Assembly: GCF_018390635.1 (NCBI RefSeq)
Contig: NZ_JAHBGE010000029.1
Span: 1 to 46,102 of the forward strand
Length of the DNA: 46,102 nt
Source of the DNA: Ancylobacter lacus
GTDB taxonomy: Bacteria > Pseudomonadota > Alphaproteobacteria > Rhizobiales > Xanthobacteraceae
Reading direction: 5' to 3'
Positions 9,046 to 17,786 of this stretch are shown here, piece after piece. Position 1 is the first letter of the stretch; every line of letters starts with the position of its first letter. Both the position numbers and the translations under genes were made by a program. A model generated the notes under the pieces. It ran no database searches and was not told the DNA's origin. It saw only the letters and a list, made by a program, of their open reading frames with translations.

Positions 9046-9728
9046 TGTTCAAACGACCCGCCACCCACTACGGCAAGACGCCCGAGCCCGAGACACCCTA
9101 TCAACGCGCCGCCCAAGCCTGGGACGAGCGCATCGGTTCGGCCCGTGTGCAGGCGAAGAACTGGCGCCTGATGGCCTTCGGATCGCTTGCCCTGTCGGCC
9201 GGATTGGCCGCCGCACTCGTCTGGCAATCCGCCTCCGGCTCGATCGTGCCCTGGGTGGTGCAGGTCGACAAGCTCGGGGCGACACAGGCGGTCGCGCCCG
9301 CCACCGCCGACTACCAGCCGACCGATCCCCAGACCGCCTGGCAGCTCGCCCGTTTCATCGAGCAGGTCCGCTCGATCCCCGCCGATCCGATCATCGTCCG
9401 GCAGAACTGGCTGCGCGCCTATGACTTCACGACGACCAGCGGAGCCCTGGCGCTCGGCGACTATGCCCGCGCCAACGATCCCTTCGCCAAGGTCGGCAAG
9501 ATCCAGATCGCGGTCGACGTCTCCAGCGTCATCCGCGCCTCGCCGTCGAGCTTTCGCGTCGCATGGACCGAGCGCCGCTATCAGGACGGTTCGCTCGCCG
9601 ATACCGCCCGCTGGACCGCTATCCTCACCATCGCCGTGCAGCCGCCGCGCGAGCCGGAAAAGCTCCGCGCCAATCCGCTCGGCATCTACGTCAACGCCAT
9701 CAACTGGTCGAAGGAGCTTGGACAATGA
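9045..9728 (+). CDS. trbF: Conjugal transfer protein TrbF
   Basis: TrbF is the VirB8-like assembly factor: a bitopic inner-membrane protein with a periplasmic NTF2-like domain. The 227-residue product shows the family's N-terminal motif (ETPYQRAAQAWDERIGSARVQAKNWR, split by short linkers), a single membrane span at about residues 45-62, and a periplasmic domain ending LGIYVNAINWSKELGQ, which is characteristic. The start shares one base with the trbL stop (TGATG) and the stop overlaps the trbG start. Confidence 0.95.
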   Translation: MFKRPATHYGKTPEPETPYQRAAQAWDERIGSARVQAKNWRLMAFGSLALSAGLAAALVWQSASGSIVPWVVQVDKLGATQAVAPATADYQPTDPQTAWQLARFIEQVRSIPADPIIVRQNWLRAYDFTTTSGALALGDYARANDPFAKVGKIQIAVDVSSVIRASPSSFRVAWTERRYQDGSLADTARWTAILTIAVQPPREPEKLRANPLGIYVNAINWSKELGQ

Positions 9729-10804
9729 TCCGGCCGTCTCGTCTGACCGCCGGACATCCGGCGAACCGTATTCACGCCATGCCGCCAATGTGCGGAACCG
9801 GAAAGGCGGCTCGTCGTAAAGCCGCGTTCGCAGCTTTGCTGCTTTGCACGTCGGCGCTCGCCGGCTGCGCCACCGCGCAGAAGCCGCCCGAGATCTCCTA
9901 TGACGATGTCGCGCCCGCTGTGCAGACGGTCGATCCGCCCGCGCCTGTCCGGGTGGTGGAACTGCCCAAGGTGCTGCCTCTGCCCGGTCAGTTGAAACCT
10001 GTGGGCAAGGACGGAAAGCCGATGCCGGAACTGGCGGACCCGGCGGCGCGTGTCAACGAGGCCAATGCCAGTGCCCGGATGCAGCCGGTCAGGAACGGCT
10101 TCATCAACGCCATCCAGATCTATCCCTTCGTCGATGGTGCGCTCTATCAAGTCTATACCGCGCCCGGGCAGATCACCGACATCGCCCTGCAGCCCGGCGA
10201 AACGCTGGTGGGTTCCGGTCCCGTTGCCGCCGGCGACACCGTGCGCTGGATCATCGGCGACACCGAAAGCGGCACGGGCGCAACGAAGCAGGTGCATATC
10301 CTCGTCAAGCCGACCCGGCCGGAGTTGATGTCCAATCTTGTGATCAACACCAATGCCCGTACCTATCACATGGAGCTGCGCTCGACCGAGAAGACCTACA
10401 TGGCCTCGGTCTCCTGGCAATATCCGCAGGATCAGCTCATCGCGCTGCGCCGGCAGAACAGCCAGGCGGAAGCCGTTCAACCGGTGGCGACCGGCGTCAA
10501 CCTCGCCAGTGTCAACTTCCGCTACGAGGTCACCGGCGATCCGGCACCATGGCGTCCCTTGCGCGCCTTCGACGACGGCAAACAGGTGTTCATCGAATTC
10601 CCGAAGGGGATTTCCCAGGGCGAGATGCCGCCGCTGTTCGTCGTCGGCCCCGAGGGCGACACCTCCGAACTGGTGAACTACCGGGTGCGCGGCAACTACA
10701 TGATCGTCGATCGGCTGTTCGCCGCCGCCGAACTGCGCTTCGGGTCGGACAAGAACCAGAAGCGCGTGCGCGTCACTCGCACCGACGGAAGGCCGGCGTC
10801 ATGA
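9725..10804 (+). CDS. trbG: Conjugal transfer lipoprotein TrbG
   Basis: TrbG is the VirB9-like component of the outer-membrane core complex. The 359-residue product has a late signal sequence ending in a lipobox (LLLCTSALAGC, Cys near residue 48), so a lipid-anchored mature form is predicted. The VirB9/CagX domain follows, with the conserved NLVINTNARTYHMELRS stretch and the C-terminal ELVNYRVRGNYMIVDRLF motif. ATG 9725 has AAGGAG eight bases upstream; an internal ATG at 9779 would give a more usual signal-peptide length and is a possible alternative. The stop overlaps trbI by four bases. Confidence 0.94.
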   Translation: MIRPSRLTAGHPANRIHAMPPMCGTGKAARRKAAFAALLLCTSALAGCATAQKPPEISYDDVAPAVQTVDPPAPVRVVELPKVLPLPGQLKPVGKDGKPMPELADPAARVNEANASARMQPVRNGFINAIQIYPFVDGALYQVYTAPGQITDIALQPGETLVGSGPVAAGDTVRWIIGDTESGTGATKQVHILVKPTRPELMSNLVINTNARTYHMELRSTEKTYMASVSWQYPQDQLIALRRQNSQAEAVQPVATGVNLASVNFRYEVTGDPAPWRPLRAFDDGKQVFIEFPKGISQGEMPPLFVVGPEGDTSELVNYRVRGNYMIVDRLFAAAELRFGSDKNQKRVRVTRTDGRPAS

Positions 10805-12036
10805 GCGCGATCGATCCGGGAACAAGAGCCGGTCGGGAGCCGGACGACAGCGACCGGCCGCTCACCGGAGAGCCGGCCACGCCGATGCGCCTTCGAGCTG
10901 AACCGCCGCGCGTCACCCGCCTGTCGCGCAAAGTGCTCGCCGGTCTCGGCGTGGTCGCCGGCCTCGGGATCGGCGGGGCGCTGATCTATGCGCTCCAGAC
11001 CCGGGACGGTGGCAAGGGGCAGGAGCTTTATTCGACCGACAACCGCACGACGCCGGACGGCCTCAACAACCTGCCGAAGGATTATGCGGGCGTGCCGAAG
11101 CTCGGAGCCCCGTTGCCCGGCGATCTCGGCCGTCCCATCGTCAGCGCCCAGAACCGCGGCCAGCCGGTGCCGACGCCCACGATCGCCACGCCCAATTCCG
11201 GACTGACCCAGGAGGAGCAGCGCCGCCTTCAGGAAACCGAAGCCGCCCGTACCGCCCGGCTGTTCGCCGCGACCGAGACCCGCAATGTCTCCGCGCAGGC
11301 ACCGGCACCCACCACGACCGCGAAACCGCAGACCCAGCCCGATCTCGCCAGCCTCGGTCTTAGTCCCCAACCGGCGACACCCACCGCCCAGGATCGCCAA
11401 CTCTCCTTCCTCAACCAGACGCCGGATAAACGCACCGTCGCGCCTGATCGCGTTGCCGCACCAGCGTCGGTGAATGTGGTCCAGGCCGGCGCGGTCATCG
11501 CGGCCGCGCTGATCACCGGCATCCGCTCCGATCTGCCCGGCCAGATCACCGCCCAGGTCACCGAAAACATCTACGACAGCCCGACGGGAAAGATCCTGCT
11601 GATCCCGCAGGGCACGCGGCTGATCGGCCAGTACGACAATGGCGTCGGCTTCGGTCAGCGCCGCGTGCTGCTGGTCTGGAACCGCCTCATCATGCCGAAC
11701 GGCCGCTCCATCGTGCTGGAGCGCCAGCCGGGCGCCGATGCCGAAGGTTATGCGGGCCTTGAGGATGGTGTCGATTATCACTGGGGCGAACTGTTCAAGG
11801 CGGCGGCGCTGTCCACCTTGCTCAGCATAGGTGCCAACACCGGATCGTCGAGCAATGAGAGCGGTCTCGTCAGCGCCATCCGCGACGGCGCCTCCGACAG
11901 CATCGGCCAGACCGGCCGGCAGATCGTCCAGCGCCAGCTCAACATCGCCCCGACGCTCACCATCCGGCCGGGTTTCCCGGTCAGGGTCATTGTGACAAGG
12001 GACTTGGTCCTCGAACCCTACGGAGCCACGCCATGA
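10801..12036 (+). CDS. trbI: Conjugal transfer protein TrbI
   Basis: TrbI is the VirB10-like protein spanning inner and outer membranes of the transfer channel. The 411-residue product has a cytoplasmic N-terminus, one membrane span near residues 45-65 (VLAGLGVVAGLGIGGALIYA), a proline- and glutamine-rich periplasmic linker, and the C-terminal TrbI/VirB10 beta-barrel domain with typical segments (GQITAQVTENIYDSPTGK, LLIPQGTRLIGQYD, RPGFPVRVIVTRDL). Length and layout are normal. It starts on ATGA with trbG. Confidence 0.95.
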   Translation: MSAIDPGTRAGREPDDSDRPLTGEPATPMRLRAEPPRVTRLSRKVLAGLGVVAGLGIGGALIYALQTRDGGKGQELYSTDNRTTPDGLNNLPKDYAGVPKLGAPLPGDLGRPIVSAQNRGQPVPTPTIATPNSGLTQEEQRRLQETEAARTARLFAATETRNVSAQAPAPTTTAKPQTQPDLASLGLSPQPATPTAQDRQLSFLNQTPDKRTVAPDRVAAPASVNVVQAGAVIAAALITGIRSDLPGQITAQVTENIYDSPTGKILLIPQGTRLIGQYDNGVGFGQRRVLLVWNRLIMPNGRSIVLERQPGADAEGYAGLEDGVDYHWGELFKAAALSTLLSIGANTGSSSNESGLVSAIRDGASDSIGQTGRQIVQRQLNIAPTLTIRPGFPVRVIVTRDLVLEPYGATP

Positions 12037-12260
12037 CCAAGCTGAAACTCGGACCCATCGCCGACGACAAGCCGGTGAAGGTCACGGTGGATCTCCCGGC
12101 AAGCCTGCACCGGGATCTGGTCGAATATGGGCGGCTGCTTGCCGAATCCGGCCATTCACCCATCGAGCCGGCGAGACTGATCGTGCCCATGTTGGAGCGT
12201 TTCATTGGAACGGATCGGGGCTTCACAAAGGCGAGTCGGGGGCTTCGTGATGGAAAATAG
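12033..12260 (+). CDS. DUF2274 family protein
   Basis: The 75-residue product matches the small DUF2274 protein that almost always follows trbI in alphaproteobacterial conjugative elements (MTKLKLGPIADDKPVKVTV...). It has a ribbon-helix-helix-like pattern: a beta strand (VKVTVDLP) followed by two helices (LHRDLVEYGRLLAE and PARLIVPMLERFIGTD). A role as a small DNA-binding regulator of the transfer genes is plausible but unproven. It overlaps the trbI stop by four bases and is the last gene of the operon, just before a strong terminator. Confidence 0.88.
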   Translation: MTKLKLGPIADDKPVKVTVDLPASLHRDLVEYGRLLAESGHSPIEPARLIVPMLERFIGTDRGFTKASRGLRDGK

Positions 12261-12313
12261 CGCCCCTAAACAGCGACCTGTAGCGAATGTCGGTATCGGT
12301 AGCTGCGAGCCCC

Positions 12314-12467
12314 CGCAACCATCTCAAATTGCGATACCAGATCGCGCACATCAGCCGCCCCAACCGGGCGGCTTTTTTGCGTTCGCAAGTCCTGATGGTT
12401 GCGCCCTCCCGCAACCACCTCAACTTGCGAACCGGCCAAGTTCTGGCCGACGCCGGTCCCCGCAACC
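12314..12467. repeat. Cluster of 20-bp CGCAACCA...TTGCG repeats
   Basis: Downstream of the trb operon four related copies occur in about 150 bases. They are direct at 12314-12333, inverted at 12384-12403, direct at 12410-12429, and a partial direct copy (CGCAACCAAA) at 12461-12470. Full copies run CGCAACC-N8-TTGCG and are themselves inverted at the tips (CGCAA/TTGCG). The second and third copies face each other across six bases, making a large imperfect palindrome in which about 18 of 22 positions pair. Such clusters can be protein-binding sites (origin, oriT, partition or excision-type sites); nothing shows which. Confidence 0.6.
12354..12378 (+). terminator. Rho-independent terminator of the trb operon
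   Basis: GCCGCCC at 12354-12360 pairs with GGGCGGC at 12366-12372 across a five-base loop and is followed directly by six T residues. It lies about 95 bases after the last operon gene and inside the repeat cluster. Confidence 0.9.
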
Positions 12468-12481
12468 AAACTATCCATGAT

Positions 12482-12524
12482 GCCATCGCCGTCCCCGCCG
12501 AACCGGGGGCGGCGATGGCGTTTT
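12482..12524 (+). terminator. Strong hairpin, probable second terminator
   Basis: GCCATCGCCG at 12482-12491 pairs perfectly with CGGCGATGGC at 12510-12519, and a further four G-C pairs sit inside after one wobble. GTTTT follows. It may block readthrough between the transfer region and the following GGDEF gene. Confidence 0.75.
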
Positions 12525-12743
12525 GGCGTCTGTTCGGGCCGCCGGCCGCTTATGCCCATCCCGCTCCGGCCCGCCGGTCGCCGCGCCCCTGCCCTGGCGC
12601 CGGGATCAAGGCCGTTACCCGACGTTTGATCAAGGCAAGTGTACCGGCGCCGTAGCTGGGCTAGCCTGTTCGCGCGCCCTGTCGCCGGACAGGCGCTTGC
12701 CGGCCGGCGAAGGGGCCGGCGGTCGGTCGCGCATGGTTTGGAG
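12525..12743. other. Intergenic stretch without recognisable gene
   Basis: Between the second hairpin and the GGDEF gene I see no convincing gene, RNA or repeat. Short frames here lack family features. The junction between conjugative element and chromosome probably lies in or near this stretch, but no attachment-site duplication can be shown within the window. Confidence 0.4.
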
Positions 12744-14042
12744 ATGGTGGCTTCGCTTTTCGCGCAGGAACCTGCCGGGCTTGACTGGATGACCCTGGTC
12801 GCCGTGCCGATGCTGGCGGTGCTGGGGGAGCATGTGGTCGCCATGAACGCGCCCGCCGTGGCCCTGTTCGGCTGCGGCCGCCATCCGCTGCCGATGGAGC
12901 TTTCCGCGCTGTTCGGCGCCGCCGCCGGGGCCGTGGCCGCGCTGCTCGGGCCGGCCGCGCCGCCGGCGCCGGCCGCCATCGAGGTGGCGTCAACCGTCGA
13001 CGGCAAGCCCTGCCGCCTTGCCATCGGCGCGCGTCGCGCCGTTCAAGGCGGGGCGGCACCGCTGTGGCTGCTGACGGTGACGCCGTTGGCCCCGGACCCG
13101 CAGGGTGAGCGCGGGGTGGAGGTGGTCGCCGGCCCGCCGGCCGCGAGCGCGGCCGCGCCGACCGACGATCTCGGCCGGCTCATGCCCGCCATTCTCGACC
13201 AGCTGCCGGTGGCCCTGCTGATCGAGAATGCCGAGGATGTCGCCGTCTTCGTCAATCGGGGCTTCGTCAACATCTTCCGCTACGCACTGGAGGAGATCGC
13301 CAGCCTCGAGGACTGGTGGTTCCGCCTTTACCCCGATCCCGTGGCCCGCGAGGCGGCGCGGCAGCGGTGGTCCGGCCTGATGGCGGCGGCGCCGCCCGGC
13401 GACGGCACCATCTCCACCTCCGAATTCCAGATCCGCTGCGGCGACGGCACCGACAAGATGCTGCAGTCGCACAGCTTCCGCATCGGCGGCTATCGCGTGC
13501 ATTCCTATGTCGACGTGTCCCGGCGGCACCAGATGCTGGTCGATCTGAAGGTGCTCGCCGACACCGATCCGCTGACCGGGGTGCCGAACCGGCGCGCCTT
13601 CCTGCGCCATGCCGCCGTACTGATGCAGACGGCGCCGCCGTTCAGCCTGCTGCTGCTGGATGTCGACCACTTCAAGGCGGTGAACGACGAGCTGGGCCAC
13701 GTCGTCGGCGACCAGGTGCTGGTGGAGATCGCGGCGCGCTGCCGCGCGGTGCTCGGGCCGGGGGATGTGCTGGCGCGGCTGGGCGGGGAGGAGTTCGCGG
13801 TGCTGCTGCCGCGGCAGGATGCGGCGCGGGCGCGGGTCGTGGCGGAGCGGCTGCGCCATGCGATGGCGGGGACGCCGATGGGCGAGACGGGTCCCGACCG
13901 GCCTGTCACGGTCAGCATCGGCGGGGCCTGCGTGAGCACCGCCGGCGCCTCGATCGACGACGTCCTGCCGCTGGCCGACCACGCGCTTTACGCCGCCAAG
14001 CGCGCAGGGCGGAACCGCGTGCGGTTCCACCCCGAGGCGTGA
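12744..14042 (+). CDS. Diguanylate cyclase (GGDEF domain protein)
   Basis: The C-terminal third is a GGDEF domain with intact GGEEF signature (LARLGGEEFAVLLP) and the upstream DADTDPLTGVPNRRAF-type motif (here ADTDPLTGVPNRRAF) plus LLLLDVDHFKAVNDELGH. It should therefore make cyclic di-GMP from two GTP. The inhibitory I-site (RxxD five residues before GGEEF) is absent: the position reads GPGD, so product inhibition at that site is unlikely. A PAS-like segment (about 145-270: LPVALLIENAEDVAVFVNRGF...) lies in the middle, and the N-terminus is alanine-rich. The start is uncertain: the frame is open to 12639, and ATG 12744 is chosen because GGAG lies directly before it. No EAL domain is present. 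It lies alone between the conjugative region and the convergent stcD-like gene. Confidence 0.85.
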   Translation: MVASLFAQEPAGLDWMTLVAVPMLAVLGEHVVAMNAPAVALFGCGRHPLPMELSALFGAAAGAVAALLGPAAPPAPAAIEVASTVDGKPCRLAIGARRAVQGGAAPLWLLTVTPLAPDPQGERGVEVVAGPPAASAAAPTDDLGRLMPAILDQLPVALLIENAEDVAVFVNRGFVNIFRYALEEIASLEDWWFRLYPDPVAREAARQRWSGLMAAAPPGDGTISTSEFQIRCGDGTDKMLQSHSFRIGGYRVHSYVDVSRRHQMLVDLKVLADTDPLTGVPNRRAFLRHAAVLMQTAPPFSLLLLDVDHFKAVNDELGHVVGDQVLVEIAARCRAVLGPGDVLARLGGEEFAVLLPRQDAARARVVAERLRHAMAGTPMGETGPDRPVTVSIGGACVSTAGASIDDVLPLADHALYAAKRAGRNRVRFHPEA

Positions 14043-14094
14043 GCCCGCCACGCGGCCGTGCGGCCGGCGCGCGGTGAGGGGCCGATGGCCCGCC

Positions 14095-16134
14095 CTACAG
14101 GTCCTTCACCAGCCGCAGCGCGTCGTAGATGGCGGCGTGGGTGTTGCGGGCCGCCACCGCGTCGCCGATGCGGAAAAGCTGGAACGCCCCTTCCGGGTTG
14201 TCCTCACGGGCCTGCGGCCGCCCGTCGATGAGCGCGTCATAGTCCACCGCGCCACGGTTGCGGGAGAGCGGCTTCAGCTCGAAATACAGGTCGTCCAGCG
14301 GCCGCGTGCCGTGATTGACCACGATCTGGTCGACGATCCGCTCCCGGCTCACCCCGCCATAGTCCGAGCCGACGATGGCGCGCAGCGCGTTGCCGGCGCG
14401 CTCCGCCGCTTCGAGCCGCCAGGTCACGGTGAAGGTGGCGTCGAGCGCCTGCAGCGTGCGCATATAGGGCACCAGGTTCATGCCCATCACCTCCGGCGCG
14501 AAGCTGCGGTCGGGGGTCATGATCTCCACCCTGGCGCCGCTGCGGGCGATGATCTCCGCCGCCTGCAGGCCGGCGTGGTCGCCGGCATCGTCGAACACCA
14601 GCACGTTGCGGCCGGGCTTCACGTCGCCGGAGAGGATGTCCCAGGCCGACACCACCAGCTCGTTGCCCGCCGCCAGCACCTCGGTGTGGGGCAGGCCGCC
14701 GGTGGCGATGATGACGACTTCCGGATTCTCGGCCAGAACGGTGTCCGCCTCGGCCCAGTGGTTGAAGTGCAGGGTGACGCCGGCCGCCTCGCACTGGGCG
14801 AGACGCCAGTCGATGAGCCCCAGCATCTCGCGCCGCCGCGGGCTCTGGGCGGTGAGCCGCACCTGCCCGCCGGCCTGCGCGGCGGCCTCGAACACCACCA
14901 CCTCATGGCCGCGGGCGGCGCCGACCCGTGCCGCTTCCAGCCCGCCGGGGCCGGCGCCGACCACCACCAGCTTGCGCCGTACCGGGGCGGGGGCGATGTC
15001 GTGCGGCATGGTGGTCTCGCGCCCGCTGGCGCCGTTGTGGATGCAGTAGGCCGCGCCGCCCTGATAGATGCGGTCGAGGCAGTAATTGGCGCCGACGCAG
15101 GGGCGGATGTCCTCTTCCCGTCCGGCCCTGATCTTGCGCACGATGTGCGGGTCGGTGAGGTGGGCGCGGGTCATGCCGATCATGTCGACCTTGCCGGCGG
15201 CGATGGCGTGGCGGGCAGTGGCGACGTCGGGCACGCGGGCGGCGTGGAAGGTCGGCCAGCGGGTTTCCGCGCGGATTTCGCCGGCGAAATCGAGATGGGG
15301 CGCGCTCGCCATGCCCTGGATCGGGATGACGTCGGTCAGCGCGGGGTCGGTGTCGATGTGGCCGCGGATGATATTGAGGAAGTCGACGAGGCCGCTGGCC
15401 TTGAGCCGGCGGGACACCTCCATCCCCTCCTCGCGACCCATGCCGTCCTTCATGTCGCCCTCATCGGCGGTGTAGCGCACGCCGACGATGAAATCCGGCC
15501 CGACCCGGTCGCGAATGGCCTGCAGCGTCTCCAGGGTGAAGCGCAGCCGGTTGTCCAGCGAGCCGCCATAGGGGGCGTCGAGGTCATTGGTGGAGGGCGA
15601 CCAGAACTGCTGGGCGAGGTGGCCATAGGCCTCGATTTCGATGCCGTCGAGCCCGGCCGCCTTCATCCGCTCGGCGGCGTCGGCGAAATCTTTAATGACC
15701 CGGGCGATGTCCCAGTCCTCGATCCGCTTGGGAAAGGCGCGGTGGGCCGCCTCGCGGGCGTGGGAGGGGGCGATGACCGGCAGCCAGTCGCCCTTGTCCC
15801 AGCGGGTGCGGCGGCCGAGATGGGTGATCTGGATCATCACCGCGGTGCCCTGCTCGTGGCAGGCGTCGGCGAGATCGCGCATCCACGGCACCACCTCGTC
15901 CTTGTAGACCAGCAGGTTGCCGAAGGCGGGCGGGCTGTCCTTCGATACCGAGGCGGAGCCCGCCGTCATGGTGAGGGCGATGCCGCCCTTCGCCCGCTCG
16001 AGGTGATAGGCGCGGTAGCGCTCCTTGGGCAGGCCGTCCTCGGCATAGGCCGGCTCATGCGAGGTGATCATGATCCGGTTGCGGAGCGTCAGGTGCTTGA
16101 GCTGGAACGGCTGGAGCAGCGGATCGGTGGTCAT
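14095..16134 (-). CDS. StcD-like NADH:flavin oxidoreductase/demethylase
   Basis: The 679-residue product has the layout of the 2,4-dienoyl-CoA reductase/trimethylamine dehydrogenase family. A TIM-barrel Old Yellow Enzyme domain occupies about 1-370, a four-cysteine iron-sulfur segment (CVGANYCLDRIYQGGAAYC) follows at about 340-358, and the C-terminal FAD/NAD(P) region begins with KLVVVGAGPGGLEAARVGAARG. The N-terminal half (RIMITSHEPAYAEDGLPKERYRAYH, ITHLGRRTRWDKGDWLP) matches N-methylproline demethylases such as StcD of stachydrine (proline betaine) catabolism better than enoate reductases. The likely reaction is oxidative removal of an N-methyl group from a cyclic or quaternary amine. ATG 16134 is preferred over an upstream extension to 16215 because alignment to the family starts at PLLQPFQLKHLTLRNR. 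It is divergent from a proC paralogue. Confidence 0.82.
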   Translation of the reverse strand: MTTDPLLQPFQLKHLTLRNRIMITSHEPAYAEDGLPKERYRAYHLERAKGGIALTMTAGSASVSKDSPPAFGNLLVYKDEVVPWMRDLADACHEQGTAVMIQITHLGRRTRWDKGDWLPVIAPSHAREAAHRAFPKRIEDWDIARVIKDFADAAERMKAAGLDGIEIEAYGHLAQQFWSPSTNDLDAPYGGSLDNRLRFTLETLQAIRDRVGPDFIVGVRYTADEGDMKDGMGREEGMEVSRRLKASGLVDFLNIIRGHIDTDPALTDVIPIQGMASAPHLDFAGEIRAETRWPTFHAARVPDVATARHAIAAGKVDMIGMTRAHLTDPHIVRKIRAGREEDIRPCVGANYCLDRIYQGGAAYCIHNGASGRETTMPHDIAPAPVRRKLVVVGAGPGGLEAARVGAARGHEVVVFEAAAQAGGQVRLTAQSPRRREMLGLIDWRLAQCEAAGVTLHFNHWAEADTVLAENPEVVIIATGGLPHTEVLAAGNELVVSAWDILSGDVKPGRNVLVFDDAGDHAGLQAAEIIARSGARVEIMTPDRSFAPEVMGMNLVPYMRTLQALDATFTVTWRLEAAERAGNALRAIVGSDYGGVSRERIVDQIVVNHGTRPLDDLYFELKPLSRNRGAVDYDALIDGRPQAREDNPEGAFQLFRIGDAVAARNTHAAIYDALRLVKDL

Positions 16135-16199
16135 GGGAGCCCTGTGCGCGGGTGCAGTCTGGAAAAGCTTAAACCTCCGTACACCACTGTCAACGACGG

Positions 16200-16210
16200 C
16201 GACATTGTCG
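16200..16210. promoter_or_regulatory. Short palindrome in divergent promoter region
   Basis: CGACA-T-TGTCG is a perfect inverted repeat in the 134-base gap between the divergent stcD-like and proC-like genes. It could be part of an operator for the nearby TetR regulator. The element is short and could occur by chance. Confidence 0.25.
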
Positions 16211-16268
16211 TACATTTCTTCCCAAGGGCGGGGCGTGCTCCGTCTGCCGGGAATGGGGAGACGGGTGC

Positions 16269-17081
16269 ATGGCAGCGCAATCGCCGCGTATCGGCATCAT
16301 CGGTGGCAGCGGCTGGCTCGGCTCGGCCTTCGCCCGCGCCTTTCTCGACACCGGCCTCGTGGCACCGTCCGCGCTGGTGCTGTCGAGCCGGGCGGGGACG
16401 GGCGCGGTGGCGGAGGCGGTGTGGACCCGCGACAACCGGGAGCTGGTCGCGCGCAGCGAGGTGGTGCTGCTCTCGGTGCGGCCCGAGCAGTTCGCCGAGG
16501 TGGAGATCGCCGCGCCCGAGGCGCTGGTCGTCTCGCTGATGGCGGGGGTGGGGATCGAGACCATCCGCCGCCGCACCGGCGCCCGGCGCATCGTGCGCAC
16601 CATGCCGAATGCGGCGGCGACGATTCGCGCCTCCTACACGCCGTGGTTCGCCACCGCCGAGGTCGGCGCCGGTGAACGGGCGCTGGTGCAGCGCCTTCTG
16701 GAGAGCTGCGGCACCGCCGACGCCGTCGGCTCCGAGGCGGAGATCGACTATTTCAGCGGCCTCACCGGCTCCGGCCCGGCCTTTCCCGCGCTTCTCGCGC
16801 AGGCGCTGATCGCCCATGCCGTGGCGCGCGGCCTGCCGGCGGCGACGGCGCGGCGGGCGGCGCTCGGTGTCGTGGCCGGGGCGAGCCGGCTGCTGGCGGC
16901 CGAGGGGGCCGAGCCCGGCGCGATCCTCGACGCGCTGATCGGCTATCGCGGCACCACGGCGGCGGCGCTGGAGACGATGCGCGCCGCCGGCTTCGACCGT
17001 GCCGTGGCGGCCGGGCTGGAGGCGGCGGAGGCCCGCGCCCTCGCCATGGCCGCGGCCAGCGCCGGGCCGGGCCAGCCATGA
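16269..17081 (+). CDS. Pyrroline-5-carboxylate reductase family protein
   Basis: The 270-residue product is a ProC-family reductase: an N-terminal Rossmann fold (GIIGGSGWLGSAF, residues 8-20), the VLLSVRPEQF segment, the MPNAAATI motif around 112-119, and the C-terminal dimerisation domain with TGSGPAFPALLAQALI. Classical members reduce 1-pyrroline-5-carboxylate to proline with NAD(P)H. The nucleotide-binding loop is divergent (GGSGWLG rather than GxGxMG). Its position beside a demethylase and a DMSP-lyase-like gene suggests a specialised paralogue, perhaps acting on a cyclic imine formed in the same pathway. ATG 16269 has GGGGAG upstream. It overlaps tetR by four bases and so shares an operon with it. 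Confidence 0.85.
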   Translation: MAAQSPRIGIIGGSGWLGSAFARAFLDTGLVAPSALVLSSRAGTGAVAEAVWTRDNRELVARSEVVLLSVRPEQFAEVEIAAPEALVVSLMAGVGIETIRRRTGARRIVRTMPNAAATIRASYTPWFATAEVGAGERALVQRLLESCGTADAVGSEAEIDYFSGLTGSGPAFPALLAQALIAHAVARGLPAATARRAALGVVAGASRLLAAEGAEPGAILDALIGYRGTTAAALETMRAAGFDRAVAAGLEAAEARALAMAAASAGPGQP

Positions 17082-17755
17082 CCGGCGTTTCCGACCCCGC
17101 TTCCCCCGCCGTGCCGGCGGAGGGACCCGCCGCCACCGGCTGGCGCGGTTCGCCGGAGCTTTGGCTGGAGGCGGCCTATGCCAGCCTTGTCGAGGGCGGC
17201 GTCGGGGCGGTGCGCATCCAGACGCTGGCCGCGCGGCTGAAGCTCGCCCGCACCAGCTTCTACTGGTTCTTCCGCGACCGCGAGGAACTGCTCGCGGCGC
17301 TGGTGGACCGCTGGCGGGCCAAGAACACCGGCAATCTCGTCGCCCGCACGCAGGCCTATGCCGAGACCATCGTCGAGGCGACGCTGAACGTGTTCGACTG
17401 CTGGCTGGACGAGGCCCTGTTCGATTCCCAGTTCGAATTCGCGATCCGAAGCTGGGCGCTGCAATCGGCCGAGATCGCCGAAGAGGTGACGCGGGCGGAC
17501 GAAGCGCGCCTTGCCGCGCTCACCGCGCTGTATGTGCGCTTCGGCTACGATCCGCTGACGGCGGATGTGCGGGCGCGCGCCGCCTATCTCGTGCAGATCG
17601 GCTATATCTCGATGAAATCGCGGGAGGACCTCGCGACCCGCATGCGCCGCATCCCCGATTACGTCACGATCTTCACCGGTCGCTCGCCGGAGCCGCGCGA
17701 GCTCGACCGGTTCTTCGCCCGCCATGGCTTCGTCCCCGGCCCCGGTGCCGGGTGA
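17078..17755 (+). CDS. TetR family transcriptional regulator
   Basis: The 225-residue product has an N-terminal TetR helix-turn-helix (GVGAVRIQTLAARLKLARTS followed by FYWFFRDREELLAALVDRW, about residues 45-85) and an all-helical ligand-binding C-terminus. It sits inside the proC-like/cupin operon, overlapping the first gene by four bases. It therefore probably controls this operon and perhaps the divergent stcD-like gene in response to a pathway compound. The inducer is unknown. Confidence 0.9.
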   Translation: MTGVSDPASPAVPAEGPAATGWRGSPELWLEAAYASLVEGGVGAVRIQTLAARLKLARTSFYWFFRDREELLAALVDRWRAKNTGNLVARTQAYAETIVEATLNVFDCWLDEALFDSQFEFAIRSWALQSAEIAEEVTRADEARLAALTALYVRFGYDPLTADVRARAAYLVQIGYISMKSREDLATRMRRIPDYVTIFTGRSPEPRELDRFFARHGFVPGPGAG

Positions 17756-17786
17756 GCCACCGCCACATCTTCCTCAGGAGCGTCCG

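Noticed and set aside
12314..12467. Repeat cluster as a CRISPR array
   Set aside because: Copies are few, one is inverted, spacing is irregular and no cas genes are near.
14074..16539. 821-residue frame on the plus strand
   Set aside because: Antisense to the StcD-like gene, whose domains and motifs are clear; the plus-strand product has none.
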